In this document: positions 11,396 to 42,800 of the stretch, piece after piece
Numbering within the stretch: the first letter of the stretch is position 1
How the letters are laid out: every line of letters begins with the position of its first letter
Assembly: GCF_932526225.1 (NCBI RefSeq)
Contig: NC_064035.1
Span: 11,457,296-11,521,295, forward strand
DNA from: Nematostella vectensis
Lineage: Eukaryota; Cnidaria; Anthozoa; Actiniaria; Edwardsiidae
Direction: 5' to 3'
Length of the DNA: 64,000 nucleotides
The notes under the pieces: model-generated
The model's database searches: none
Seen by the model: only the letters and a program-made list of their open reading frames with translations
Told to the model about the DNA's origin: nothing
Position numbers and translations under genes: made by a program

Positions 11396-11864
11396 TTGTT
11401 TTTGTCTTACTAATTATCCACTGCCTTACTAGTCCTACAACCTCATACTCTAATTAAACTCAAGTGGCCTCGATAGTTTCAGACAATGCCATGCATAAGT
11501 TTGTTGTGTATTGGACATCCCTTGTTGTTGAAGAATTTAACTTTTTTCCAATTATATTATACCCTAGTTTAAAAAAAAACCTTATTATTGGTGTAGGACA
11601 CTTCAAACCACTATACACCTCCTATAGTTATGCACTGACTGATTGTTTGTGTATCACAACAAGCTACAGTACACTAACACATTTTCCCATCCTTTGCTGC
11701 AGTTCGGGTATAAAGGTGCTAATTGCCTAACCATGACAGCTCTCTGTAAATACAGTTGTAGTTCATAGATGTTATATTCTAAAGCATGAGGTTAAGTGAG
11801 TTCAGTTCGCCTTAGTATTCATTGTATAAGCACTTCTATTTTCATTAGTATTTTAGACTGTCTT

Positions 11865-12005
11865 TTCCTCTCACCCACCCAGTGACAGAGAAGCTTTGTT
11901 AGTCAAATTTTAGTTATTTATGTATCATTTTTGTTGAGGCAAATATAACTTCTCTCTTAGCCAAACATGCAAGCAGTGTCTCTTCGATTTTGTTATTGTT
12001 GTCAC
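11865..12005 (+). repeat. LTR-like dispersed repeat, copy 2
   Basis: Matches the 11.3-kb copy through GCAAATATAACTTCTCTCTT and GCAAGCAGTGTCTC. It continues into GGTTGGGGAATTC, which is also weakly seen after the 14.7-kb copy, so the repeat extends a little beyond the shared core. Confidence 0.5.
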
Positions 12006-12398
12006 GGTTGGGGAATTCAATTTTTAACACAATTTTTATTTGATTAACATGCAATTGAGACAGTCTATAATAAATCTATAATATCATATAAATCATAATT
12101 TACTGTCATCTGCTGATGAATAATTGAAATAATCAAATGTGCTGAATGATGGCATACTTAAGTTCCTCATGGCTAATCATGCTTCATTGATAAAGTAGTT
12201 ATAAGCAAATGAAATTTAATTCACAAAAATCTAAACTGTTTCAAAAATAACTGATGAAAAAAAAAATTTCATAACAATTTCCAGAAAAAAAAACTACAGA
12301 AAAAGCTGGTACGAAAGTGAGGTAACAGTATGTAAAACTAATTAATTAAACAAAAAATATCATTATCACAAAGTCGATGAAATAAAAATAAAATAACA

Positions 12399-15300
12399 TC
12401 ATATTTTGTTATATTCACTTGACGAACAGCATTTCTTGGAACTCTGAATGGTGAAAATGATACCATCCTAAAAAAGAAAATTAATTTCAAGTTGGCTTAT
12501 ATAAACAGTAATCACATGAGTTTACAGTATTCACAAGTCCAATCCATCATAGAGATGCTAAACCAAGGTACTCCAAACTTGATAAATGAATATATAACAA
12601 TTTTTAAAAGGCCACAAACAAAAGGATATATTTTTTTGCACTTTAATTTACAAATGGAGAATTAATTTATAGATACCTTTACAAGTATAGGGAAATCAAC
12701 CCAAAATGCAAGATTCGGTAGGACCTCCTTGCCTTCTGCTCCCTTCTTAAACTTGTTGAATACTATTCCAGTTATGAGGTATACTACCACAAGGGTAAAA
12801 AATCTGCAAGATAACAGGTCCTTTATTTTTATTATACAATTTTGAATAGTTTTTGGAGTTCAAATAATTCATTCAACCAGAAATTTATAACATTTAAAAT
12901 GTTATTCAGTTTTGCAGTATTTTAATTGCTACTCACATTATCAGCAATATTGAACCAACACTCAACCCACTCATGCACACATATTTAGAATGGAGTGTGC
13001 TTCTCTGGAATATATATAAAAAATAATGCATTGGAAAACAGAACACTAGTTTACATAATAACCGAGAAAGAAATGAGGCAAAATAGTCAACTATAATTAT
13101 ATGGAGATGTTATCTAACTTACAAACACCCTTGTGTCCATATCTGATCTAAAAGGGTCTAAAATGCCATCGACACCTTCTCTGCACTTCAATTGAATATG
13201 GGTAGTTGTTATTCTGCAAGAGAAAGATTACTATACTCATAAAGTAATAACCTATTATTCTGTAGAATAATCTGACTATTATATTTTACACCATTGTATT
13301 TTAAGACCTTTTGTTTCCACCCCCTCCCTTTTTTAACCAAATTTCAGTTGTAGCTCAAAAGATTGTGTTTTTATATTTTTGCCTCAAAGTGACCTGGAAA
13401 ATTTGTTATTTATTAATTGAATTTTCAACAGTGCAGAAGGCACAAGGGAGCTAGGCTTCAAATCAAGTGCCCCCTTGAGTCTATTGTTACATAGTAAGCA
13501 TTGCAAGCACTGTCACTATGGGTGGTCACTGCCAGAGGGTTTACTGCGCCCCCAGTGGTTCTTTTACGTCCCTCCGGTTCAGGATAGTACAATACAGCTT
13601 AAGGGACAGGACCTCTGCTTTAGTGTCTTTATCCGAGTAGATTGGAAACACGGAGAATAACTGACCTCAACTCATTTGTGACACATTCAAAATAAAAGCA
13701 GGAACCCGGAAAAAACCTTAGTCTGAACCCGAATTCAAACATTGGGCCAAAGCAGTGGGAGGCTGGTGTGTAAACACACTAAGCCACCTGTGCTTCTGAA
13801 TTGGAAAGCTTCTTGTACATGATTGCAAATTTTTGTAAATGCAGTACTCACTCTCCGACAGCCTCTCCAGTAAAAACTAAGCTGCAGCTTCCTGATGTTC
13901 TATCCAGAACACACTGAGCCGAGTCTTGAGTACCAATATTAAGAAGTGATGTGGTTGCTATTGTTAAACATGCCTGGAAATCAAAATGTTTGGAAATCAA
14001 TCATGTTTTTAATAAATCTTGATACCCATGGAAACAGAAAGTGTCAGCTAAACACAACTGCACACTTTAAAATGGACTTGCCTGTCACACAATACACTTT
14101 GCAACTTCTCTTGCAAAAAAAAAATAATTACAAGTCGCACATGCCACCTCATACATTATTTTTTTATTGTTGTGGAAAGTAAAAGCAAATTCCGACCTTG
14201 AGAAAAAGAAAACCAGTTGCAAAGGGGGTGCCACACATTATAATGCCAAATTCACAAGAGACAGGGCCTTTAGGTAACAGACTAAGTGAAGAGCATGTAA
14301 AGAAGAAAAGCCAGAAAGGTATGATAGCATTGTTGTCAACCCAACTTGGACAGACATTCTCTCAAAAATAAGGCTGTAATATATGTTATAGAGTTCAAAA
14401 TTGGTCTATTAATTAGCCTTTTTGCATACCTCCCTCTTCTAACAAAATGAAAACTTTACCCCCCTTTGGGCACCTAGCTTAAAGGGATTAATTGCTCAAG
14501 CCAGCATATTGTATTTCAGTTATCTCTAGTCTTGATTGCTAGCACACGTTCACAGCTTCACTCTATAATTCTTTGTTCTTTTCAACGTTTATATATCAAG
14601 CTCATATTTTTCCCGCCCTCCCACCCTGGGCTTTGTGTGAAGGGTGGCAGAGAGGTTTATTATTATTATTTTAGTTTTTCATTTATCAGTTTGTAGTGAT
14701 TTTATAATAAACTTCTCTTATGCCAAACACAAAACAGTGTCAGTGGTTTATGTTGGGTTGAGGAATTAAGGTAGGATTAGAGTAGGTGTTGAAGTGATGA
14801 ATTAGTAAATTTTCTGTTTGTGTGCACCTGAATAATGAAGCCATTTCAAGTGAATGCGCTTGCTCTGTTTTTAAAATTAGTTTTTCCATTCAAATGAGCA
14901 TGCACTGCTTGATATTATTATTTGTCCATGCGGTTAGACAATTATGACTTCAAACAATTTCCCAAATATGCCTTACGGTTCTTTAACATCTTAAAAAACT
15001 TAAAAAAAACATTCTTGTGGGTTGAGTTATCAGTGTTATAGCACATGTTCATGTTTAACCCTTTCACTACTGAAGCCCAATGTGTGTCACATCCTGCTGT
15101 TCCTGGAGCCTAATTAGCATTCCCCACTAATTTACACACCAAAACAAAACATGCATGCTCAGTAGGTTTTGGAGGCAGATTGTAAAGAATAAAGCACAGA
15201 AACAAGTAGTGCAGATAATGAAGTTTTTAATGAACCAAAATATTGGCGTTTTTGCCACTATTGCTTAGAGCTATAATGATTTGAATTTACAATTTCATAC

Positions 15301-18111
15301 AAAAATTCAAATTTCGCGCCATCTTCTCTACCAATGATCTCAAATTTTGCATCATTTACAAGATTATTGTTTATCTTAGACACAAAATATAAATAGAACA
15401 TATAATAACCACATCATAGCCGAGTCCATGGACACGCTGTCTGTTTTCTTGCCCAAGGTAAACTTTGTAGTTGCACACATAGCCGTTGTTCGCGTCGGCC
15501 GCCATCCACACTTTTATGCCGTATTTCATCGGCTTTGCAGGCATATATTGGCGAAAGCAAAGTCTTCCCTTGAAGGCAATCATTCCCTCATCGACTGATT
15601 TGTCCTTTGAGGGCTCGTAAGCTTGCTGGATATTTTTTAAGACATCGCTCAGTACCGTGCGAACTTTAAAGAGACTGTCGTAATCGGCGTCCCTATGTTG
15701 TAGCTCGTTGTTCGGATTGCTGAAGTGCAGGAATTGGGCGATCTCTTCAAACCTTGTCTTGGGAATCACGTCCTGAATCCCAAGGTTTCCAAATAGGGCG
15801 TTTTGAGACCAATAAAGGGCTTGCTGTGGCAAGGAATTAATTCCCATCACTAGCGCTACCCCAAGGAACATGTGGAGTTCGTCGGGAGTGACGTCCTTCC
15901 ACTTCGCCAGCCGTGCCTCTCTATCGGCCTTCTGCCCGATAATAGATTGTTCATATCGGTTAGTTTCGTCAGAAATTAAACCAATAAGTTCATCCGAAAA
16001 CATCAGCTTTTGCATCTTCTGATACCGTTTTCTTCAACCGTTGTTGCCCGGTGAAGTCCTCAAGGTCGAAATGCGTGAGTTGCTCCGACCAATTTTCAAC
16101 ACTATCTTCGTCGCTCTCGTCTTCGCTTTCTTCCTCAGAAGAACTGCTTTCTTCCTCAGAAGAAAGTTCAAAACCCTGAAACTCATTTTTAGAATTGTTT
16201 ACATCATCATTCTCGTCAGGATTAACACCAAAAATCGCTCTAAATTCGCTCGCATCGATCGCTAAAGATTCCGCCATGTTTGCAGTACAGGGGTGACTGA
16301 TATGTTTTTGGTCGGCGCTCACGCACTTCATACAATGATAAATTATGCGCAGTTGGTGGGATTTGATTGGCTAATGTCGTAAGAACAATAGTCCACGTGT
16401 TTCCTGCAGCATGAATTCCCTAGGGAGGAGAGGAACGATTGTTTTGAGTTGTATGCAAATTGGCCGCTTTTGGCCGCTCCAGGAAAAACGTCACACTTCC
16501 GTTTGGCCGCTTTTGGCCGTTTTGATAGTGAAAGGGTTAATAAAACTGTGGTACAACAAGTATAGCTGTCTAAGAAATGCCCCATTTATGGAAAATGTGT
16601 CTTTTACTATCATTACACTATTGTGTTCTTTTTGGTAAGCAAACTTTAGCAAAACATTTATATTCCAATATGATGCAAAATTTCTTTGATGAGAGCAATG
16701 ACATAATAAAGTATGGTTACATTATTAGGGTTATTGTCCGCTTTCATTTAGTTACATGTTTGACTGGATGGCAAAACAGGGATTAAAAAGCCATCATGAG
16801 CTACTGTACCTGCTTAAATTAGATAAAAGTTGATTTTAATAGTAGGATATTAGTACGAATAACAGAGGATCAGACATATTTATTCATTTATTGTTGTTTG
16901 GACTTATTATTGAGGGTGTAAAATGTTGTGGTTCTTTTTGAGTGATAGACATTATTTTTGTAAACAAAAAAAGAAGAATAGTATACCAGGAATTGATTTC
17001 TAGTACTTCAATAAAATGCAATCATCTTTACCCGTTTTTGGAAAGTAGAATTGTGTTTATCAAGTTGTTAATTTCTATTCTGAGTATTTTGTGGTATATG
17101 AAACTTTTGGGTGTCTCAGACCTATTTATACCCTATCCCCCTATAACTAAAGACCCCAGTTCATACATACATACAGCGACATTATCACAGGAATAAGTAA
17201 GAGGGACTGCAGGCTTCGGTTTTGTCCAAGGGTTGCAAGGGTTAAAATCATACAAAAATGATTTCTGGTCTGCTTTAGCATCTGAAATGTCTGAAAACCT
17301 AGATGGAAAATATAATAATCAGATAAAATGTTCAATAAGTAGTAGGGAAATAAATAATTTTATGTGCTTACACTTTTTTACTGGTGCACACACTAGTGAC
17401 ATTAAATGACATGACAACATAGGTGCGCGTACTCTTATGTTCAAGTGTGAATGGTTTGACATTAAGACATAAGCCTGACATATAGACACAAAAACATGTT
17501 TTTTTTATGTCATTATGTACATGTCGCACGCCTATGTTGTTATGATGTTATGTCACTAGTGTGCACAAGGCCTTTAATTTTTACCAAGCAGATCTAGGGG
17601 TGGGCTTAGTGGGTCCTGCCCCCTATTCTCAGACATTTGGAATAAAAATAACAAAATAAAGGACATCTAGGAAAGAACATTAAATCCGCTCCCCTTTCTT
17701 GAGACCCTTGCTTCGGCCCCCCCTTTTGGGAATTTCTGGATCCGTCCCTGCTTACTGGTTGTAAAGCCTGTGGTACAAAAAGTGTCCAAGCACTCATTCT
17801 TACATTATTGGCATACCGTGTAAAGACGTAAACTTCTCTGTATACATTGTTGGAATGTTGACGTCTCTATCATTACTTTATCTTTGGTATTAAAGTAAAA
17901 GTATTATTTCACTGTGTATCAGTGTTTCATAAAGTGGATGAGCAGTTGATTGTGATTTGACTGCTCACCTTGGCTTTCCGTCTTTGCCTGCTAAGTTTCT
18001 TAGGTCGATTTCTCCTTCATCTGTCTGACACCTACACGCATCTACCTTTTTGCACTCCTTAAAACTTCTGGCAAATGGCAAGGCCATCAGGAAAAGCCAG
18101 ATTGCTGGCAT
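12399..18111 (-). CDS. M6PR-like: cation-dependent mannose-6-phosphate receptor-like protein, 7 exons
   Basis: Exons in transcript order are 18111-17969, 17298-17175, 13973-13852, 13213-13123, 13004-12937, 12803-12677 and 12467-12399: 744 nt, 247 residues, every junction GT..AG and frame-consistent. A signal peptide (MPAIWLFLMALPFARS) leads into a lumenal MRH domain with CRCQTDEGEIDLRNLAG and YDFNPC, hallmarks of this family. One membrane segment (about residues 172-198, GLSVGSILLIIFFTLVVVYL) is followed by a cytosolic tail with GKEVLPNLAFW, a conserved M6PR tail motif. Such receptors carry lysosomal hydrolases from Golgi to endosomes. The tail is short and ends CCSSSEYNKI: a cysteine pair and a final YxxI-type sorting signal, with no acidic-dileucine tail as in vertebrate M6PR. 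Whether it binds mannose-6-phosphate cannot be told from this. The 3.2-kb intron 2 holds a piggyBac relic; intron 1 holds a MITE. Confidence 0.9.
14615..14760 (+). repeat. LTR-like dispersed repeat, copy 3
   Basis: A more diverged copy of the 11.3-kb repeat (GGCAGAGAGG..ATAATAAACTTCTCTTATGC..CAGTGTCAG) in intron 2 of the mannose-6-phosphate-receptor-like gene, antisense to it. Confidence 0.45.
15059..16536 (-). mobile_element. non-autonomous piggyBac-family element, 1478 bp
   Basis: The element has 11-bp inverted termini, CCCTTTCACTA at 15059-15069 and TAGTGAAAGGG at 16526-16536. It is flanked on both sides by the target duplication TTAA (15055-15058 and 16537-16540), which is diagnostic of piggyBac. 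Just inside the right end, GGCCGCTTTTGGCCG-type sequence is repeated. The internal transposase is broken. The element sits in intron 2 of the mannose-6-phosphate-receptor-like gene and reads in the same direction as that gene. Confidence 0.92.
15371..16277 (-). pseudogene. piggyBac transposase remnant, frameshifted and truncated
   Basis: The first frame (Met at 16277) gives an acidic, serine-rich N terminus (SSEEESSSSEEESEDESDED) that continues to SEDAKADVFG and stops near 15990. The transposase domain resumes in another frame from about 16015, with LGVALVMGI, HFSNPNNE and DEGMIAFKGRLCFRQYMPAK, the region of the first catalytic Asp. It runs to GLGYDVV, then leaves family sequence at once and stops. 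The second and third catalytic Asp regions are missing, so an internal deletion removed the C-terminal half. It cannot encode an active enzyme. Confidence 0.88.
17381..17570. mobile_element. 190-bp MITE with about 45-bp TIRs, in intron 1 of the M6PR-like gene
   Basis: The left arm GTGCACACACTAGTGACATT..ACAACATAGGTGCGCG matches the reverse complement of the right arm CGCACGCCTATGTTGT..TCACTAGTGTGCAC with a few mismatches. The middle is AT-rich and non-coding. No clear target duplication is seen, so the superfamily is unassigned. Confidence 0.8.
17586..17746. repeat. dispersed repeat, diverged copy at 44887-45058
   Basis: The shared blocks are CCTATT(C/T)TCAGA, AAATAACAA, CTTTCTTGA(G/A)AC, CTTGCTTCG and TTCTGGATC(C/A)G in the same order and orientation. 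The copies are clearly old. The C-rich tract and TTCTGGATCCG end suggest a MITE or retroelement fragment. No coding content. Confidence 0.6.
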
Positions 18112-21100
18112 ATTACGTGATATAGCAGCAGCTTATGCGATATGTTCCCACACGGGATTCAATGAAGGGGACACACGACACAGGCAGCCCAAGTATTGAG
18201 TGCACAAGGGCTACTATTTCGGACCAATTATTTACTGAATTATATTCCAATTATATTACCAATTATATTCTGAAACTAATCTCGCAATTAATCTTAGTGC
18301 TTTGAAAATGTGTACTCGAGTCCTGCGTATGATTTTGTTTCGTTTCCCAGGTTTTTTACCACTACCTTTTTTTTTTTCAACCCTACTGTAGACTCGATTT
18401 CCAGCTCGTTTCTGTGAGCCCGCAGTACGTGCAACATCCGTTGGCACCAGGAGAGCATGGACACTTTGGTATTACCCGCCTTCGTTTATTTTGTCCTACT
18501 CCCCCGCGGGTTGCGTGTTGTTGTTTTGCCAACTTGATAGGAATGAAAAGAGATCATGTAAAATAACTCGGAAGAAGAAAACAGGTCTAACTTACGTTAC
18601 CAAGATTGGCAAATATACTCACAGAAAGCTAAATCCCTGAATAGTTTGACTGTTTTGTTTGTCTGAGCGGCGAAGTCAAATGAGAAAGAAAAAACCTACG
18701 AGCGATAAAATGGCTGTGATACTGCGTTTGATTCAAATCCCGACACCAGCTTGTATAATAACAACATAATAATATAACATAATAATAACAACATCAAAGA
18801 AATACAGTAATATCTCCCTCTTTATTTCCTCACTTTTACAAAAGCTCAGACACTTCAGCTTGCTGGCTTAGATCATCACAAAAATGCATTCCGTCGTTAC
18901 AAAGTAGTTTTATGAAATGTATTTTTCTTGGATTCCTTCTCAATTCACCGGAATATTCACAAAAATCAATATTATATCTAACTTACAGATTTCGTTTGAC
19001 CATTAGGAAGATAATGAATGTTGAGAAACCACGAAGAAGCAGCAAATTAGAGCAAAAACGGTGATTGAAGCACGAGGTTTTCCGCTCTTGATTTGGAAGT
19101 CTTGTTTTGGAAATCTTGCAATCTTCGAAGTACTACATCCCCTTAACCCATTGACTCCTGGCTATTTTTGAGCTGAATTTACAAAAAAAGACTGAAAACA
19201 GATACCTCCCCCCCCCCTATTCTGGGTTTTATACAGCCCGTCAAAGTCAAACACAGCTGCACCTAGTCAGCGGTATCCAAGCTTTCCAACAGTGCGGTCC
19301 CCACTTTTAATCCCTCGTCGTTGTGCTGAAGCCAGCACAAGTTGATGGTTGCTTGTATTTTTGATCAAAAATATAGCTATGAGCATATTAGGAGAGTGTC
19401 CTAGGACATCATGAAGTCTATTAGGGCATAATTTGCTGTGCTTATGGATATTTGCAAGCAAAGGTAGATTCGTGGTGATTTTTCTTGTTTGACTTTGCCC
19501 GGATGAGAAAATAAATATTCTAAAAGGAATTACCTTACTGAATGATGTCTTTTCTGAAACCAAAATGATTTCAAAATTGTTTATACTGCTATTCTTGGGC
19601 TGTATGACCTTGACTTGTTTGGCTTCGGGGTGAAAAGACTTATAAAAAAACATCTGACTTTGGGGAGAGGAGTGTTGACTGGCCCTCCCCTCGTGAATTT
19701 TTCCCTGGATCTCTCAGAATGCTTAGCAATCCGTATTGGCATCCAAGTGGTTTTATAAGCCTTCAAGGAGTGGACACCTTGTTGGATGCATATCTTCAAG
19801 ACCATTTATCCCTTAGACGGATGCCCGAGTATCTTCATCTTGTTGTGTTTATTTTTCATTTATGATTTTTTTGGGTTGTGGCTACTTCTCAAGGCCGGTA
19901 CAGGCCGGTTGAGGGGTCAAGGTGTATGGTCGAGAATTCTCGCTCCCTGATTGGCTACTCGTTTTAACGTATTTCGTCTTTTATTTATCAACCAATCATA
20001 GAGCAAGAAACATGGTGAATTCTCGGTTTGAATCGGAAACAACTCGAAAAATTTGTCAAGCTTCATGGTTGAACGAAAATGGTTGTATCTTTTTATTAGC
20101 TGAGTACTCTGTTCTCTTGACTATCGACACTTTCACATAACATTCGTTTGTATTTTATGGAGTTGGGGACTCCCTAGGCTCACGGTGAGTGTAAAATATT
20201 GAATACTCAGATTCTCGTTTATTACTAAGCAATCACGTGACCTTGGGAATAATACAAATATATCGCCAGCGATTTGCTGCTCATCAACCAAACTTGGGTC
20301 AAGTAATGTATAACGTACAAATTGATATGATGGTATGAGCAAGTTCGGGGGGGGGGGGGGGGGGGGGCACCGGTATGTTAAACGTGTACTTTAGTGGATT
20401 TACGTTCTCATACATTTCTTATACTTTCGAGGGGTATTTGCTTTTTTATCGATAGATGCTGTAGATTTTCAACGAACAATTACAAATAAGGGGTCATTAC
20501 GTAAATAACGAAAAAAGGGCGAAAATTATTAAAACAAGAGAAATTGGTTAAATTATATTTTTATTCATAGCTCAAATTATAATCAGATTACAAGTTCTAA
20601 CTTTTTTCTACTTGAAAGGATTCTTGCCGTTTTGGGGACATGTCTAAGGGAGAAAAAAAGTATGATGACACAATTATTTCTTGTCGCAATCGCAAGTCTC
20701 AGCTAAAATAACCGATAATTAATATGTTTCAACCTGGTGTACCTATTTAGTTAAGTACTGTTTTGACTGAAAACGAAAGCAAACATATATCACTGCGGCA
20801 ACAAACACATCCTTAAATACGATTTCAGCTATATTTGTATTATAGTATTTGTTAAATGCTGATGAACAATCATACGAAGCGAAACGTGGCAAATTAAATA
20901 AAGTAAAAAACAATAAACTTTTACTTATTTCAATTTTACAACATTTCCTACGGCTAATTTATCTAATTTATTGTTACACAAGGTAAGACGGGCACAGAAA
21001 AAATAAAATAATTTCGATTTTTCTTAAAAGAACTCTAATGTTTAGCCAATAAAATTTTTAATATCAAAATCTTAAGCAGAAAAGTAATATGAAATAGGTG

Positions 21101-21270
21101 GCCTACAACAAGCGGCAACAGGAATCCTTATAATTCAAACGAGTCAAATTTCCGAAAAACGGAAAAAATATTTTAAACTCAAAGAAGACGCGATGTTTAG
21201 CGAATAAGTTTGAAAATCTTTAGGAGTGGCCATAAGTGTTTTTCTCAGTGATGACTTACCGATAGCTTGC
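18112..21270. other. intergenic between two convergent-side minus-strand genes
   Basis: No convincing gene. It includes the putative promoter of the M6PR-like gene (just above 18111) and a diverged dispersed repeat at 18385-18425 whose reverse complement is at 45170-45222 (GAAACGAGCTGGAAATCGAG). It also holds a poly-C tract near 19209, a partial hairpin around GAGAATTC at 19930/20020, and a G tract of about 22 at 20346-20367. A 128-codon minus frame at 19267-19653 has no recognisable features and is within chance expectation for this AT content. Confidence 0.55.
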
Positions 21271-39828
<18,558 letters not shown>

Positions 39829-42800
39829 TTAATGTCCCTGTAAAATACTATAGCAAAATACAAGATACATTAATTTCGGGAGGGGATAATTGAGGATAAT
39901 TGGGGATGCTACACTCCTTTAAAGATCACATAAAAGGATCATTGATTATCAATCCCGAGTATACTTTTTATTTTTTTTTTTCTAGATAAACGAGTGTCTC
40001 TCTCGAGGTTCAAAGCCCACTTACCTTGAGCGCTAGGCTTGCGAAAAGAGCAGCTAGCTTTGAATGGCATGTGCTATAAACCCCTTAAACAGTACCCCTT
40101 AATACTACAATAGATCAATTAACGTGTTATTGGCAATTACGACGAGACCTAAAAATGTTATTAACTGTCACGCCATGATTAGTCATGTTCAAACATTTAC
40201 ACAAGTAGCTTTGGTTAATAAATACTATTTGAACAGGTTTCCTGTTTATAATAAATTGGTATTAAAGAGAAAACAACGATTCCGCTAAAGGACCACATGT
40301 GTGGTGAAGTGAAATGAGCGGTGTTTAGGCTACTCAGGTAGCAAGATATTGTTTCAGAAAAGAATCAATCAATTACAACGTGGATAGTTCAACAAATTGC
40401 AAAAATGTTTAAACAATTCAAATTGGGCGAAAATGATATTAGACTTGGCAACTAAACACATCTGGTTTCAAAATGTTTAAAGAGCCGCGGTGGGCCCTCA
40501 TTGCCCAAAGGTTTTGTTCGTTTACAGAGCGGTTTGTTGTTGAAGTGAGTGCGTTATTAGAATTATTCATAATATAAATTCTCCTTTGAGAACAAAAAGA
40601 AGAGGCCAGTACTTATGACGATCTTATGAAAACACTAAAAAACCTTGACCAAAGCAAACATAAGTAAGTACATAGTATTTATTGATATCCTTTTTTAATT
40701 CAAAGCACGTGTCACATAGAGAACAACAAGAAAAATAAAAAACAGCAACATCGAAATGTACTCATTCATAAAAAAAAAAGAATAAAATATTATTTTGAGT
40801 TAAGTTGGTAGATAGACTCTCTAGCTGTACAGGAGCGCACTAAGGATAATTAAAAAAAGGGTTTGCCATTTTGTCAAAGAAATGATGACCGCTTATTTTC
40901 CCTGACCTAATTGTCATTTATTGTTGAATGCTTTTAGGCCAAGTAAAAATAAACAAAAAAAATTCGAGCTGGCAGGCGGCTATTTATTTTATTTCTTTAT
41001 ATCGATGAAGAGGTGTATTTACACTCTTCCCAAGGATGGTAGGAGTTTTGCGTGATCCTGAGGTGATATATTAAATGTTTATAAATAAACACAACTCGAA
41101 AGTCATATACCGAAACTAATTTTTTTAGTATTTCTGCGATGTTTTCCAAATCAGTAGCATAAGATATTTCTTGTTTTATAGACGTTTGTTTAAAAAAAAA
41201 ACAAATAATAAAAATTTTGAAGCGGCCTAAAAAAAAAGACGTGGGAAACATTTGTTTATTTTTACTTGGCCTTACTATTTGGCATCATTTAATGGTTTTC
41301 TATTTCCACTATACGACCGTTAGACAAGCTTAACCTGTTCTATGTTTATCAAGATCAAACAAGTATAACCTATAAAAATGTTATCATACTCATATTTGCC
41401 TCGTTCCGATAAAATTACGCAATGTGGCGATATTTCACGCATTTCTTAAAATCAATTCTGGAAATAACGATTTGACAACGGACAAGGCACGGCATCATTT
41501 ATGTTTGCGGGCCGAAATTAAGTTAAATTAAATTAATAAAATGCAATAATTCATGTTTTCTATCTCATGTTTCTGTTTCATATCTGCTCGTGCTTTCTTT
41601 TTATTTTCAAGTTACTGCGAATTTTACGAGTGTTGAAAAGCAGTATCTCTAATAAGTTGATTCGATATTACCGTCTTTTTTTTCGCAAAAAGTTCATAAC
41701 AAATACAAATACATGGAATCTTCAACGTGACACTGTTTCTATATTAGTAAATATATGTCCACAATGTTATTATATATATATATTTTTTTCTTCTGAATCC
41801 TCGCATCGATCTTGCCGTCGACATTTTAATAGTAATGCTAAGATAAACATAGCTAATCAGCCAGGGTTTTATGCTATAGGCAAAACATTGTACGTTGTAG
41901 CTATCGTTAGACCGGCCCTAATGAATGTTGTATGAAATTCAATTATCTGGTTCATAATCACTATTAAGTTCCCAGATATTATCGCAAATAACTGATCGGC
42001 GTTTATGTTGATAATGTGCAACTGAGTAAATATCTAAACGGATCTTAATTATCAGATTATCAGCAACCAGAATTATTTTTTAACAAAACAAGCTACTTTA
42101 TGGCTGATAACTCGTACCTCTGAGGTAAATCGAGAATATTTCGAGTTGTTGAAAGATCACGAATGCATGATACAATATTATGGAACAATCTTTTCACATA
42201 AAAGAGTCTAATCTTCCACGGGAAGATGTTGCGAGTATAATTTTTAAAAAAGAGAAAAAGATTGTACGATAAGTTGAAAAACTAAAACAAAGACAACTGT
42301 TTTAATTTCATTGGATGTTCTTGAGATTTTTTTATCCTTTTCTAAGAAAATTCAAGCTATAATCGGAGTTATAGCAAATAGAAACCTTATGGTGACAATA
42401 AGAGAGTGGGGGGGGGGATGGTGTTAGATAGTGTATGTTTTTTTCTGGTTTTCATGATAGGAGAGTATTCAGTTGGTCTCTTTATTTCATTTATATGTAA
42501 TGCACTTTATAATTTTCTTTGATAAATCGAACAGGGTCGGGTTTTCTGTTTGCATAACCGCCTGTTTTTTTGGTTCACGTGGTTTCAGGAGCGGGCCGTC
42601 AGCCCATTGGAGCTCAAAAATTGTATTTTCCATTCCGAATGGTTTTCTGTCTCAAGCGGAGAACCTTGTGAAATTTGTCTTAAGGTTGCTTATTATCACA
42701 TTAACGCTATTATAATGCTTGAACAGAGCGCTTTGTTTGGCAAAATTTTGCGTCCAATACTAGCGAACACCTTTCCCATCTCTCGAAGTGTCCGCTAAAG

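Noticed and set aside
13440..13800. Possible tRNA-derived SINE or gene fragment within an M6PR-like intron
   Set aside because: Contains B-box-like GAACCCGAATTCAAAC but no A box at the right distance and no second copy in the window.
19267..19653. 128-codon minus-strand frame
   Set aside because: No domain, signal or splice partner, and within chance expectation.
20608..20643. Short minus-strand exon reading TCPQNGKNPFK then stop, after a good acceptor
   Set aside because: It lies beyond the stop codon of the EGF/D8C gene, and there is no evidence of an alternative C terminus. Twelve codons are too few to trust.
41567..41935. 122-codon plus-strand frame
   Set aside because: AT-rich composition with hydrophobic low-complexity sequence and no motif or neighbouring exon.
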